A stretch of 61,841 bases of DNA from Acidimicrobiales bacterium. Lineage in GTDB: Bacteria > Actinomycetota > Acidimicrobiia > Acidimicrobiales > MedAcidi-G1. The notes beneath the pieces were generated by a model. That model made no database searches, had not been told where the DNA came from, and worked only from the letters and a program-made list of their open reading frames with translations. Numbering within the stretch: position 1 is the first letter of the stretch; each line of letters starts with the position of its first letter. A program made the translations under genes and the position numbers. The stretch lies in the NCBI GenBank assembly GCA_029242745.1, contig JAQWTI010000030.1, forward strand, positions 1 through 61,841, given 5' to 3'. Positions 33,289 to 42,854 of the stretch are shown here, one piece after another.

Positions 33289-34719
33289 TCAAGAGAACCG
33301 TCGAAGGCAACCATCGCCTGCCCACATCAGCAGAATCCGCCCCGTATCCGTGATGTTGCCCACGGCACCTAACACTCCATCGCCGAGTACTGGCTCGGCG
33401 TCGAACCAGGCTGCGGGATCCCGATCCGATGGCTGTTCTAAAAACAGCCGTGGCCCGTAGGCATCTCGCAGATCAGCCACAGTGGAGCCAATCCCAATTC
33501 GTTCCAGAGTCCACCAGGAAGTCTCAGTAGAGTCGGGGCCGTCGAGGAACCACTGGACCAACTGCCCTTGCCCATCGACCGAATCACGGGCTAGGACCAA
33601 CTCTAAACCTCCCCAACCTAGGCGCCTAACTTCTGCGGCCAAGCAACTCTCGTCTTCCACCCATCCTGTATCCCCGACCGGTTCGCCTAGAACTCCAGCC
33701 AACTGAACCACCGCCGTCTCAGCACCGTCACCGAAGCCAACGAGCACTTCGTTGTCGGAGGTGGCATCCAGAGTCAAACCGATGCCCGACAAGGTCACCG
33801 TACCCAAACGGGGCACCTCAGTCGTCGTCGTTACATCCACATCTGGTGCTTCCTCACTGCCGCCAAGCGTCTCAGTGCCACCGACGTCCGGCTCGCTGAC
33901 CTCTTCCTCAGGGAGGGCTACCTGCTCATCAGGGACCGTCAAGGAGGTCGCAGGCAGCATCAAAGAAGAGGAGGTTGTCGTAGGAAGAACTGTCGTGGGA
34001 GGCACCACTGGAAGGGCGGCCGCTGAGCTGGAAACAGTTGTGGGAGTTGGTAGCGAAGTAGTTGTTAACAGGTCTGGCGGGGGGGCGATAGGTCGTTCAT
34101 CGGACTGCAGAAGAACCAAGGTGCCAACCAGACCTAGGACAACAACAACAAGTGGCAGTGAGAACCCCCAACGATGCCTGGCCGAAGCCCTAGTTTCTTC
34201 GAACACCGTGCGCGGTCCGACAGCTACTACAGACGGAGCTGGCGGCGTGCGATCTGCCCGAGTCGAGTCTCGACCCAAATCAGCACGTGTCACAATCGGT
34301 TTGGGACCAGTAGGTGCGTCACCGCTACGTCGCCAAAAAATCCCTCCAAGAACTGGTGCTAGTTCACGAGATACCCCTGGAGGCCCGTGGGCCGCAAGAG
34401 CCGCTACGGCCCGCATCTCGTCGAGAACTACCGGATCAGGAACTCGGCTCCTACGAGCAGCCTCCACCAGCACCGGATCTAGAACACCAGCACCGTCGGA
34501 CCGGATGAGAATCAATTCGTTTGGAACGGCATCAACGATTTTCAGGCATCGGGCATATGCCTCGACCAGAATCAGGACCACACCTCGAACATCGGTGAGA
34601 TCAGGTGCATCAACTGACGCCTGACTATCAGCCAGCGCAAGGACATCAATCCGGCCGTCGACTGACACCGCAGCATGAACTGCCGAGACACCAAGATGGA
34701 TCGATAAGACGGTGGACAT
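33289..34719 (-). CDS. Membrane protein with degenerate Hsp70-like N-terminus
   Basis: A 476-residue single-pass protein. The first ~120 residues recall a shortened Hsp70/actin-fold lobe (LSIHLGVSAVHAAVSVDGR, then ELILIRSDGAGVLDPVLVEA and VLDEMRAVAALAAHGP) but lack the DxGTT phosphate loop. A membrane helix (LPLVVVVLGLVGTLVLL) follows at about residue 190. Then comes a ~110-residue Thr/Ser/Pro/Val linker typical of extracellular stalks, and a globular C-terminal domain of ~160 residues with a Cys near each end (ESCLAAEVR and DGCLRRFS). I recognise no family for that domain. Orientation is N-in, C-out by the flanking charges. Confidence 0.65.
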   Translation of the reverse strand: MSTVLSIHLGVSAVHAAVSVDGRIDVLALADSQASVDAPDLTDVRGVVLILVEAYARCLKIVDAVPNELILIRSDGAGVLDPVLVEAARRSRVPDPVVLDEMRAVAALAAHGPPGVSRELAPVLGGIFWRRSGDAPTGPKPIVTRADLGRDSTRADRTPPAPSVVAVGPRTVFEETRASARHRWGFSLPLVVVVLGLVGTLVLLQSDERPIAPPPDLLTTTSLPTPTTVSSSAAALPVVPPTTVLPTTTSSSLMLPATSLTVPDEQVALPEEEVSEPDVGGTETLGGSEEAPDVDVTTTTEVPRLGTVTLSGIGLTLDATSDNEVLVGFGDGAETAVVQLAGVLGEPVGDTGWVEDESCLAAEVRRLGWGGLELVLARDSVDGQGQLVQWFLDGPDSTETSWWTLERIGIGSTVADLRDAYGPRLFLEQPSDRDPAAWFDAEPVLGDGVLGAVGNITDTGRILLMWAGDGCLRRFS

Positions 34720-34861
34720 CAGTGATGGTCAGATTGAGAACAGCAGGAAAGTAAATTTGGTCTAAGTGCCTGCATGACCTTATTGCGTTAAGCCAAGCCA
34801 CGGTTGCCACTCCTGACCAATCTCACTATTCATCTATCAGTAGAGCGGATGCCTCGATCTC

Positions 34862-35797
34862 ATGGCATCCTCATTAGCGATGGATCTACGACACCTCAGT
34901 CATCTACTCGCCGTTGTTGAACACCGGAGCTTCTCCGCCGCTGCGCGAGCCATGCACACTGTCCAATCCAACGTGTCCACGCACGTAGCCAAACTTGAGA
35001 AGGAACTAGGAACAGTCCTGATTGACCGGCACTCCATGCAACCAACGGCGGAAGGACATGCAGTAGTTGAACGGGCCCGACGAATCCGAACCGAGTTGCA
35101 ATCCATAGAGGACGACATCGTCTCAATGCGCCATGAAGTAGCCGGAGAGGTTCACATCGGTTGTATCGGGACCACCGGCCGATGGATGGCCACTCCTCTC
35201 CTAGGCGAATTATCAAAGCGGCATCCGGCGCTTCGACCAATCCTGGTTGACGCAACCACTACCTCGCTTATCCCTCGTGTACTCAATGGTGACCTTGATA
35301 TGGCAGTAGTCAACACTCCAGCAGTGGAGACAGGTCTAGTAACTGAAGCACTTTTCGACGAGGAACGCATTGTCATGACTCCAAAAGACCACCCACTAGC
35401 CGACGCGGGAACCATCACCGTTGCGGAGTTGGCCAATCACCCTGTCATGCTTCCACCAGTGGGAACAATCTTCCGAGACGCCATCGATCAAGAACTCCAA
35501 ACCATAGGTGCACACCTTGAGGCCGCCGCCGAGGTTGACGGTCTTCGGCTACTTGCTTCGCTGGCCTATCAGGGTTATGCGCCGGCCCTTCTGCCGGCCA
35601 GCGCAGTGTCCGGCTATCCGGAAGGCGACTGGTCGCTAGTCCATGTCGATGGCCTAGCCCGGCGGTCAGTTGGTCTGGTCCGGAACCGCCGAACCAATCC
35701 ATCGATGCCCGTACTAGCTACCCGGGATGCACTTCACGAGGTGATCCGAAAGATCGCGCCACACCAACCCGGGATACATGTCACGCTGGAACCATGA
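34862..35797 (+). CDS. LysR-family transcriptional regulator
   Basis: The N-terminal winged helix-turn-helix is typical: DLRHLSHLLAVVEHRSFSAAA then TVQSNVSTHVAKLEKELG. The ~220-residue effector domain follows (GEVHIGCIGTTGRWM and beyond). The start is ATG at 34862; an ATG six codons in is possible. It overlaps the acyl-CoA carboxyltransferase gene by ATGA, an unusual same-strand coupling for LysR proteins, which suggests it regulates that gene or that the two are co-expressed. The 142-nt gap upstream is shared with a divergent membrane protein gene. Confidence 0.92.
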   Translation: MASSLAMDLRHLSHLLAVVEHRSFSAAARAMHTVQSNVSTHVAKLEKELGTVLIDRHSMQPTAEGHAVVERARRIRTELQSIEDDIVSMRHEVAGEVHIGCIGTTGRWMATPLLGELSKRHPALRPILVDATTTSLIPRVLNGDLDMAVVNTPAVETGLVTEALFDEERIVMTPKDHPLADAGTITVAELANHPVMLPPVGTIFRDAIDQELQTIGAHLEAAAEVDGLRLLASLAYQGYAPALLPASAVSGYPEGDWSLVHVDGLARRSVGLVRNRRTNPSMPVLATRDALHEVIRKIAPHQPGIHVTLEP

Positions 35798-37170
35798 GTC
35801 GTATCACCCAACCAGCTGAGCCCGCAGAAGTTGAAGGCCTAGCCCTACGGAGTCGTACAGGTGGATCAGTGGCGTTTGGTGTCCGGGAAATGGGCAACCG
35901 AACGGTTCTGGCTGTGGAAATTGCGGGTGAGGATCGTGGTGCCCTCCGCCCAGCCGACGGAGAGAATCTGGCTATCGCTGCTAAGACGGCGCGCGAGAAG
36001 CGCATCCCACTCGTCTGCTTCGTGGCCTCGAGTGGCGCAGCCATTGAGGAGGGGGTAGGAGCAGTCCACGGTTGGGGCACCGCAGCCCGAGAGTTCGTAA
36101 CCAACTCAGGCATAGTTCCCACCATCTTCTGCGTAACTGGTCCGACGGTGTCGGGTCCAGCTCTACTACTTGGTTTGGCTGACCTTGTACTAATGGTCGA
36201 TGACACCTACGCCTTCGTAAGTGGACCGGCAATGGTTCGCCAGTTCACCGGCGAAGATCTCTCCAACGAAGGTCTTGGTGGAACCTCCATGCACGCCAGC
36301 ACCTCAGGAGTGGCCCACTTCATAGTCTCGGACCGCGACGAAGCCAACACCCTGATAGTTGAACTACTGAACTACCTCCCCGACCACAACGGCATCGCCC
36401 CAGCTGGACGGCCCTGTACTGACCCAGTGGCCCGGTCTACACCAGAGGCCGGCGAATTCATTCCTAATACCTCCACAGGCACTTACGACATCAGGGATGT
36501 TTTAGCCGTCGTAGTCGACGAAGGTCACTTGCTCGAACCGCGGGCGGACTGGGCCACAAATCTGGTCACGGCCTTCGCTACCATCGGCGGCCGCCCGATT
36601 GGCATCGTAGCCAACCAGCCCCAGTCGGTAGCCGGCACACTCGACATCGCAGCCTCCCAGAAGGGTGGACGTTTCGTGGCCTTCTGCGACGCTTTCAACC
36701 TCCCGCTAGTGACCTTTGTGGACACCTCAGGCTTCTACCCAGGCAAGGACCTGGAATGGCGGGGCATGATCCGCTACGGCGCCCAAATGGCGTTTGCCTA
36801 TGCCCGTGCCACCGTACCCCGGGTTTGTGTGACACTGCGAAAGTCCTACGGTGGCGCCTACATCGTTATGGACTCGCGCTATATGGGTAACGACCTGATG
36901 CTTGCCTGGCCATCAGCCGAAATAGCCGTTATGGGTGCCAAGGGTGCGGTAGAGATTCTCCATCGTCAAGCCAGCGATACTGAGCGAGAAGAGTTGGTGT
37001 CTGCCTACGAAAACCGACTCCTGAACCCGTATATCGCCGCAGAGCGCGGATCCGTCGACCGTGTCATCGATCCAGCAGATACCCGCTCCGAGCTGGCTGC
37101 CGCCCTAGACCTCCTATCAAGTAAACGCGAACGGCTACCCCGCCGACGCCACGACAACACCCCGCTCTGA
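35794..37170 (+). CDS. Acyl-CoA carboxylase carboxyltransferase subunit
   Basis: A 458-residue protein with the two crotonase-like halves of the carboxyltransferase (AccD/PccB type). Oxyanion segments are visible around FVASSGAAIEEGVGAVHGW and in the C-terminal TFVDTSGFYPGKDLEWRGM, GGAYIVMDSRYMG. It is about 60 residues shorter than typical PccB, mainly at the N-terminus, where no zinc ribbon is found. No biotin carboxylase or biotin carrier gene is nearby, so it must use partners encoded elsewhere. The acyl-CoA substrate is unknown. Translation is coupled to the LysR gene. Confidence 0.88.
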   Translation: MSRITQPAEPAEVEGLALRSRTGGSVAFGVREMGNRTVLAVEIAGEDRGALRPADGENLAIAAKTAREKRIPLVCFVASSGAAIEEGVGAVHGWGTAAREFVTNSGIVPTIFCVTGPTVSGPALLLGLADLVLMVDDTYAFVSGPAMVRQFTGEDLSNEGLGGTSMHASTSGVAHFIVSDRDEANTLIVELLNYLPDHNGIAPAGRPCTDPVARSTPEAGEFIPNTSTGTYDIRDVLAVVVDEGHLLEPRADWATNLVTAFATIGGRPIGIVANQPQSVAGTLDIAASQKGGRFVAFCDAFNLPLVTFVDTSGFYPGKDLEWRGMIRYGAQMAFAYARATVPRVCVTLRKSYGGAYIVMDSRYMGNDLMLAWPSAEIAVMGAKGAVEILHRQASDTEREELVSAYENRLLNPYIAAERGSVDRVIDPADTRSELAAALDLLSSKRERLPRRRHDNTPL

Positions 37171-37340
37171 TCCCTAGTCCTTCGGGACGCAGTTGATTAC
37201 CAAATACTGAAATGTTTTCAGGGCGGAAATATTTAACTTCTTCGAGCAAGTGTGGCTGCAGCGTCTCAGAACCCTCCCGATACTCTAAAAACTGGGTAGG
37301 AATTCGGCCAGAAACAGCAAATTAGAAGGGCAAGGGACTC

Positions 37341-38609
37341 ATGGTTGAGACCATCACCATCACCGATAACCGCACCGGCGAGTCGATCGAGATCCCCCTT
37401 GTCGATGGCACGGTGTCAGCAAAGGCCTGGAGCGGATTACTCCCGGGCATCTGGTTTGATGATCCTGCATTTAGCGCCACGTCAGGTGCCGATAGCGCCA
37501 TCACCTATCTGGACGGCGGGGCGGGTCTCCTCCGCTACCGCGGATACCCGATTGAACAGTTGGCCCAAACCACCTCATTTCTTGAAGTAGCCCATCTGCT
37601 GGTGCGTGGAGAACTACCCGACGGCCCACAGTTGGAATCTTGGAAATCAGATATTGCCGAAGCAGCGCCAATCCATGAGAACTTCCACAAGCGTATTCTC
37701 GAAGGATTCCGAGACGACGCTCACGCAATGGGCGTGATGGTGTCGAGCATCGCGGCAATGTCTACGTTCTGGCCAGATTCAAAGAATATCGAAGACCTTG
37801 ACCAGCGGCACGCCGAGATTGTCCGCCTGATCGCCAAGATGCCCACGGTGGCTGCTAGCGCTTACCGGCGGAGCGAGGGACTGCCCTACGTTCTGCCTGA
37901 CCCAGAACTTGACTACACATCAAACTTTTTGTCCATGATGTTCAAGACTGGTGATTCACCGTACGTCGTCGACCCGATCTTACGCGACGCTATGGATGTA
38001 CTGTTCGTCCTGCATGCTGATCACGAACAGAACTGCTCAACGACAACGGCTCGAGTAGTAGGTAGTTCACATGCCGATCCATACGTAACGATCTCCGCTG
38101 CCGCATCGGCGCTCTATGGGCCCCGACACGGCGGTGCCAATGAAGCCGTGTTGCGCATGCTTACCGACATAGGGGAATACAAGAACGTCGACACCTTTAT
38201 CGAGGGTGTGAAAGCCGGCGAGCAAAAACTTATGGGATTCGGGCACCGGGTTTACAAGAACTACGATCCTCGAGCTCGCATAGTTAAGGACACAGCCCAT
38301 CAGGTCTTCGGGGTCACAGGCACCAATCCATTACTAGACATCGCTCTAAAACTCGAGGAAGTCGCCTTAGCGGACCCCTACTTCATTGACCGAAAGTTGT
38401 ACCCGAACGTAGATTTCTACTCCGGACTGATCTACCAGTCGATGGGTTTCCCGGTGGAGATGTTCACTGTGTTGTTTGCCATCGGGCGCACTCCCGGCTG
38501 GCTTGCCCACTGGGATGAAATGCTCTCTCAGAACTCTCGGATAGCGCGACCCCGCCAGCGATACACCGGTCCGGCCGATCGCGCTGTTCCCGCCATGAAC
38601 GAGCGCTGA
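37341..38609 (+). CDS. gltA: Citrate synthase (type I-like)
   Basis: Citrate synthase condenses acetyl-CoA with oxaloacetate. The 422-residue protein has the catalytic residues in LHADHEQNCSTTTAR (His), LMGFGHRVYKNYDPRA (His) and NVDFYSGLIYQSMG (Asp), the hallmarks of the hexameric GltA type. The N-terminal DGGAGLLRYRGYPIEQLA is conserved. AAGGGCAAGGGA precedes the ATG. The gap before it (170 nt) is AT-richer and has a TACTCT element at ~37280, which may be a promoter; I cannot pin it down. Confidence 0.97.
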   Translation: MVETITITDNRTGESIEIPLVDGTVSAKAWSGLLPGIWFDDPAFSATSGADSAITYLDGGAGLLRYRGYPIEQLAQTTSFLEVAHLLVRGELPDGPQLESWKSDIAEAAPIHENFHKRILEGFRDDAHAMGVMVSSIAAMSTFWPDSKNIEDLDQRHAEIVRLIAKMPTVAASAYRRSEGLPYVLPDPELDYTSNFLSMMFKTGDSPYVVDPILRDAMDVLFVLHADHEQNCSTTTARVVGSSHADPYVTISAAASALYGPRHGGANEAVLRMLTDIGEYKNVDTFIEGVKAGEQKLMGFGHRVYKNYDPRARIVKDTAHQVFGVTGTNPLLDIALKLEEVALADPYFIDRKLYPNVDFYSGLIYQSMGFPVEMFTVLFAIGRTPGWLAHWDEMLSQNSRIARPRQRYTGPADRAVPAMNER

Positions 38610-38642
38610 GACCGCAACTAGGAAACCAAACTCATTCTGCCA

Positions 38643-39629
38643 TCAGTCAGGTGGGCCGACATCAAGAAGGATCTTGCCCACACTGGCATTGGTTTCCATG
38701 TACGCATGAGCCTCGGAGACATGGTCGAGACTAAATCGCTGATCCACTACGACGGTCAGACGACCGTCCTCGAAACCGGGTACGACATGCTCCTCAAAGG
38801 CCCGACAGATAGCCACCTTCTCAGCCAGTGAACGCGCTCGCAGCGTGGTGCCGACCACTGACGCTCGTTTATACAGAAGTTTAGCCAAGCCAAAAGTTGC
38901 GTGGCCTCCGCCCATTACTCCGACCTGCATCAGCGTGCCGCCGATAGCCAGACAATCGACATTTCGGTCCATGTAGTCACCGCCTACCACATCTAGCACC
39001 ACGTCCACTCCCCTACCACCAGTGTGGTCCGCAACTACCTCCACCCAGTCGTCGGAGGAGTAGTCCACAGCCACCGTGGACCCAAGGTCGCGACACCGAC
39101 CAACCTTGCCGGTTGAAGTTGTAACAATCACCTCTGCGCCAACCATGCGACATAACTGGATCGCTGCGGTCCCTACTCCCGATGCCCCAGCGTGGATCAG
39201 TGCAACTCCCCCATGGGTCAGGCCCCCTTGCAGGACAAGTGCATCCCAAGCGGTAACAAAAGTCTCGGTTAACCCACCGGCCACATTCAGCGAAATTCCC
39301 TCCGGGACTCGGACCGCCTGATCTTCGTGCACCACCGCCTGCTCCGCGTAACCTCCTCCACCAGTGATAGCCATTACGGCATCACCCACTGACCAGCGAG
39401 TGACGCCTCTTCCGAGCGAGGCAACTCGGCCAGCGAACTCTAAGCCTGGGATCTCAAAGGCCATTGCGGGCCCCGGATACAGGCCCATGCGCTGTAGCAG
39501 GTCTGCCCGATTGCACGACGTTCCCATCACACTGACCAGTACCTCACCCGGGCCCGGTACTGGGTCCGGTACCTCACGAAGGGTCAGGACCTCAGGGCCC
39601 CCATAGCCATCGAGCACGACAGCCCGCAT
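38643..39629 (-). CDS. Zinc-independent quinone oxidoreductase-like MDR protein
   Basis: A 328-residue medium-chain reductase of the NAD(P)H-quinone oxidoreductase/TP53I3 type. It has GTSCNRADLLQRMGLYP near the N-terminus and the NADPH motif HAGASGVGTAAIQLCR; the zinc ligands of alcohol dehydrogenases are absent. The ATG at 39629 shares one base with the stop of the acyl-CoA dehydrogenase (TGATG); a TTG one codon earlier is the alternative. The pair probably forms one operon, so a reductive step in acyl or carbonyl metabolism is possible. Confidence 0.9.
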   Translation of the reverse strand: MRAVVLDGYGGPEVLTLREVPDPVPGPGEVLVSVMGTSCNRADLLQRMGLYPGPAMAFEIPGLEFAGRVASLGRGVTRWSVGDAVMAITGGGGYAEQAVVHEDQAVRVPEGISLNVAGGLTETFVTAWDALVLQGGLTHGGVALIHAGASGVGTAAIQLCRMVGAEVIVTTSTGKVGRCRDLGSTVAVDYSSDDWVEVVADHTGGRGVDVVLDVVGGDYMDRNVDCLAIGGTLMQVGVMGGGHATFGLAKLLYKRASVVGTTLRARSLAEKVAICRAFEEHVVPGFEDGRLTVVVDQRFSLDHVSEAHAYMETNASVGKILLDVGPPD

Positions 39630-40825
39630 CAACGACTCTTCTTTAGATCGGCGTAAGCGGTGTACTTGTCGACACGGGGCTCAGCGGGTAGACCAAGGAT
39701 CCGCTCAGCCACAATGTTGCGTTGCACTTCATCAGTGCCACCACGAATGGACATCGACGGTGCTGTGAGAAACTCCACATGCCCCTCACCGGAAAGCATT
39801 CCTGCAGATCCCGCCATGTCCTTGCCAAGATAGGCCCGAGCCTTAAAGGCAGCCACACTGCGTAACTTGGCGCCTGAACCTTCTGGACCCGGCGCCCCAG
39901 AAGCACTCGTGTTTGCCGCATTTCGAGCGACCGTCAGTTGATTTACCCGATGGAGAATTAGAGCCCGCATGGCACGCTGCCGGGCAACCGGACCAGATAG
40001 GCAACCGGCGGCCCGCCACTCCTCCAACCACGACGGTAGACCTTGGTCTCCATCGTCACCGCCACCAAAGGCGCGGCCGCCAATAGTGGCCCGCTCATGG
40101 GCAAGCATCTCAACCGTCAAACTCCATCCGTCGCCCAAATCACCTATTCGATTGCTATCTGGTACCCGAGCGCCAGATACGAACACCTCGGTGAAATGCC
40201 GGTCACCATTGATCTGTTCCAGCGGCCGGACTTCCACAGCGGGAGACATCATGTCGATAGCAAACATAGTTAGTCCGCGATGTTTAACCACTGAGGCGTC
40301 GGTCCGAGCCAGGCACATGCCCCATCGTGCATAGGCACCGCGCGACGTCCAGACCTTAGACCCTGTGAGAATCCAATCTCCGCCGTCACGATTAGCTCGC
40401 AGTCCGGCATTAGCGAGGTCCGAACCGGCGTCGGGCTCAGAAAACATCTGACACCAGATCTCAGACCCATCAGCAATTGACCGAAGCCACAGATCCTGCT
40501 GTTCAACTGACCCTCGGTCCAGAAGTATCGGTCCAACCAGATTAAGACCCACCCCGTAGGGATAGAGGTCAGCTACTTCATAGTCCGCCAACGCATTAGC
40601 TATTCGAGTTACCTCTCCAGCATCGGCATCACGCCCACCATATTGAGTGGGCCACGCCGGGACCATCCATCCGCCTTCGAAGAGCAACTGGAGGAACTGG
40701 CGGCCAGCGGCGAGATCGTCACTGCCCGCTCCCAGCACCGTGCCAGACGCGTCAGAGTCACGGTGATCCAGTAGTTGATCAAGAGCAGCGTGGATCTCTC
40801 CAGCAGTCAGGGACTCGGATGGCAT
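39629..40825 (-). CDS. Acyl-CoA dehydrogenase family flavoprotein
   Basis: A ~398-residue FAD enzyme that introduces a 2,3 double bond into acyl-CoA. MFSEPDAGSDLANAGLRA and TGSKVWTSRGAYA are family signatures; the C-terminus has IRGGTDEVQRNIVAERILGLP. The form resembles FadE-type enzymes used on large substrates such as sterols in actinobacteria (inference). I prefer the ATG at 40825 to a TTG 11 codons earlier. It heads a unit with the quinone-oxidoreductase-like gene and is divergent from a thioesterase. Confidence 0.92.
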   Translation of the reverse strand: MPSESLTAGEIHAALDQLLDHRDSDASGTVLGAGSDDLAAGRQFLQLLFEGGWMVPAWPTQYGGRDADAGEVTRIANALADYEVADLYPYGVGLNLVGPILLDRGSVEQQDLWLRSIADGSEIWCQMFSEPDAGSDLANAGLRANRDGGDWILTGSKVWTSRGAYARWGMCLARTDASVVKHRGLTMFAIDMMSPAVEVRPLEQINGDRHFTEVFVSGARVPDSNRIGDLGDGWSLTVEMLAHERATIGGRAFGGGDDGDQGLPSWLEEWRAAGCLSGPVARQRAMRALILHRVNQLTVARNAANTSASGAPGPEGSGAKLRSVAAFKARAYLGKDMAGSAGMLSGEGHVEFLTAPSMSIRGGTDEVQRNIVAERILGLPAEPRVDKYTAYADLKKSR

Positions 40826-40963
40826 CGACTCGTTTAACACTGGTGCATTCTGCTGCAAATGGCACCAAAAACACCTACCAACTATTTCTTAGTTCAGCGC
40901 GCCATGATGGAGGCATGCATCGAAGCTGCGATCGAAATTAAACCATGGGAAGGACCACCTGAC

Positions 40964-41776
40964 ATGGCTTGGGAAGTTGATGACTTCGCCACACTTCTGG
41001 CGCTAGAGGCCCACGGGCCTGACGTTTTTGTTGGAATTAGTCCTACCTATCCATGGGGCCGCGTCTACGGCGGTCAGGTGGTGGCTCAAGCCCTGCGAGC
41101 CACTCAGGCAACCGTGGACGAGGATTATCAGGTTCACTCCCTGCATGCCTACTTCATCCGGGGCGGAACTAGCGACGAACCAATCCGTTACGAGGTGGAC
41201 CGCATCCGCAATGGACGGTCCTTCGTAACCCGACGTGTCGTGGCTCGCCAGTCAGAGGGAGCGATTCTAAACTTGGCGTGTTCGTTTCAGGTACGTGAGG
41301 AACAGGCCGACGTCCAGGAGTCCCAGCTCCCTGACGACGTTGGTGAACCGGGCTCAGGGACCGTGGAAGACTGGGAGATGCTTGGACGCCGGGTTGTCCA
41401 TCAGTCCATCGGCCGATCGGCTATCTGGCTCCGGGTGCTCGATCAGGTGGGTCAGGACCCCAACTTGCAGGCCTGTGCTCTGGCTTACGCATCAGATGAC
41501 ATCCCAATGAATGCTGTGCAGAGCAACCATCCACGTGTCAAAGCAACCCGAGATGGTTCACTTCCAACCTACGAGGACGATTTTGTCTGGACCAGCCTCG
41601 ATCACAGCATCTGGTTTCATCGACCCCTACCACCAGATCAGTGGCTGTTACACCACCACCGCTCCCATGGGCTGGCTAACGCCCGCGGGCTGGCTGTAGG
41701 CGAAGTTTTTGCCCCATCCGGCGTCCACGTAGCGACAGTGGCCCAAGAGGTCCTGATCCGAGAACGCATCAACTGA
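40964..41776 (+). CDS. Acyl-CoA thioesterase II (TesB family)
   Basis: A double-hotdog thioesterase. It starts MAWEVDDFATLLALE, has the motif GRVYGGQVVAQALRA, and in the second half YASDDIPMNAV, the SLDHSIWFHRP segment and HSHGLANARGLAVGEV, all typical of TesB. The ATG at 40964 gives ~270 residues and has GGGAAGGAC upstream; starts at 40859 or 40904 are open in frame and would add a non-homologous N-terminus. It would hydrolyse medium or long acyl-CoA and belongs with the surrounding acyl-CoA genes. Confidence 0.9.
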   Translation: MAWEVDDFATLLALEAHGPDVFVGISPTYPWGRVYGGQVVAQALRATQATVDEDYQVHSLHAYFIRGGTSDEPIRYEVDRIRNGRSFVTRRVVARQSEGAILNLACSFQVREEQADVQESQLPDDVGEPGSGTVEDWEMLGRRVVHQSIGRSAIWLRVLDQVGQDPNLQACALAYASDDIPMNAVQSNHPRVKATRDGSLPTYEDDFVWTSLDHSIWFHRPLPPDQWLLHHHRSHGLANARGLAVGEVFAPSGVHVATVAQEVLIRERIN

Positions 41777-41831
41777 TCCAGATAGATACTCAGCCGCTCA
41801 GTCGACCCTCAGTCGTGTCAGACTTCTGGCT

Positions 41832-42806
41832 ATGAACTCCTCGAGGCAGGCGAGCAACCGTACCCCTGTTCTCGTACATCTCTGGGGCGACCATTTCCCT
41901 ACCGACACAATCCGGAACCGGTTTCCGACTGTCGATTTCATCTCGGTGCCCACCGAGGGCGTAATACCCGATGGCGTAACCGCCAAAGTATGCATTACTC
42001 AGGCTGCACATAATGGAAACTTGGCCGAAGTTCTAGACCGAGGGGTGACTTGGGTGCACGAACTAGGACAAGGTGTTGACCACTTTCCCTTTGACCAGTT
42101 GGGCGACCGCACCCTGACTTGCGCACGCGGCGGCAACGCAGTACCAATCGCTGAATGGGTGGTGACCATGCTCCTGACAGCCGCCAAGCAGTTGCCTAGT
42201 CGATGGGTAAGTGAGCCACCCCGCCACTGGACGTTGGCCAATCTGGACACCTTGGACGGGGCCAAGGTTGTCTTTCTGGGTTTTGGAACTATCAACCGGG
42301 CAGCGGCCAAACGCCTCGCACCTTTCGGGTGTCATATGGTGGCAGTGAACCGCTCCGGCGTCGTAGACCTAGACCTTGGAGTGTCCCATGCGGTGGAGGT
42401 AACAACCGATGCCAGTAAGGCGGTGGCTGGAGCTGACCACATTGTGGTGGGGGTTCCCCTTACTCCGGCTACCGCAGGAATGATCGACGAAACCCTTCTC
42501 GCTGCAATGAAACCCGGCGCCCATCTAGTCAACATTGCCCGGGGGCAGATCATTGACCAGGAAGCGATGCGGAGGTCTCTCGACGCTGGTCATCTAGGAC
42601 TGGCGTCGCTTGACGTATGTCACCCTGAGCCGCTCCCAGCCGGTCACTGGCTCTACCACCATCCCCGAGTTCGACTAAGCCCTCACGTCTCTTGGTCAGA
42701 CCCCGGCTCACTCGACCGTCTGCATACCTCATTTACCGACAATCTTGAGCGTTGGCTTACCGGTGAACCACTCATCGACGTAGTCGACGTGGTCGCCGGC
42801 TACTAA
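41832..42806 (+). CDS. D-2-hydroxyacid dehydrogenase family protein
   Basis: A 324-residue NAD(P)-dependent oxidoreductase. The Rossmann motif is VVFLGFGTINRAAAKRLAPFG, in which the third glycine of GxGxxG is Asn. Catalytic residues are Arg in NIARGQII, Glu in CHPEPLP and His in LSPHVSW. Members act on glycerate, glyoxylate, phosphonates or similar 2-keto acids; the substrate is open. It sits 48 nt before the cyclase-family gene on the same strand. Confidence 0.88.
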   Translation: MNSSRQASNRTPVLVHLWGDHFPTDTIRNRFPTVDFISVPTEGVIPDGVTAKVCITQAAHNGNLAEVLDRGVTWVHELGQGVDHFPFDQLGDRTLTCARGGNAVPIAEWVVTMLLTAAKQLPSRWVSEPPRHWTLANLDTLDGAKVVFLGFGTINRAAAKRLAPFGCHMVAVNRSGVVDLDLGVSHAVEVTTDASKAVAGADHIVVGVPLTPATAGMIDETLLAAMKPGAHLVNIARGQIIDQEAMRRSLDAGHLGLASLDVCHPEPLPAGHWLYHHPRVRLSPHVSWSDPGSLDRLHTSFTDNLERWLTGEPLIDVVDVVAGY

Positions 42807-42854
42807 CTGAAACCCATTCCTACCTCCCCAAGAAGGAAGAGAGAAAACGCTCCG

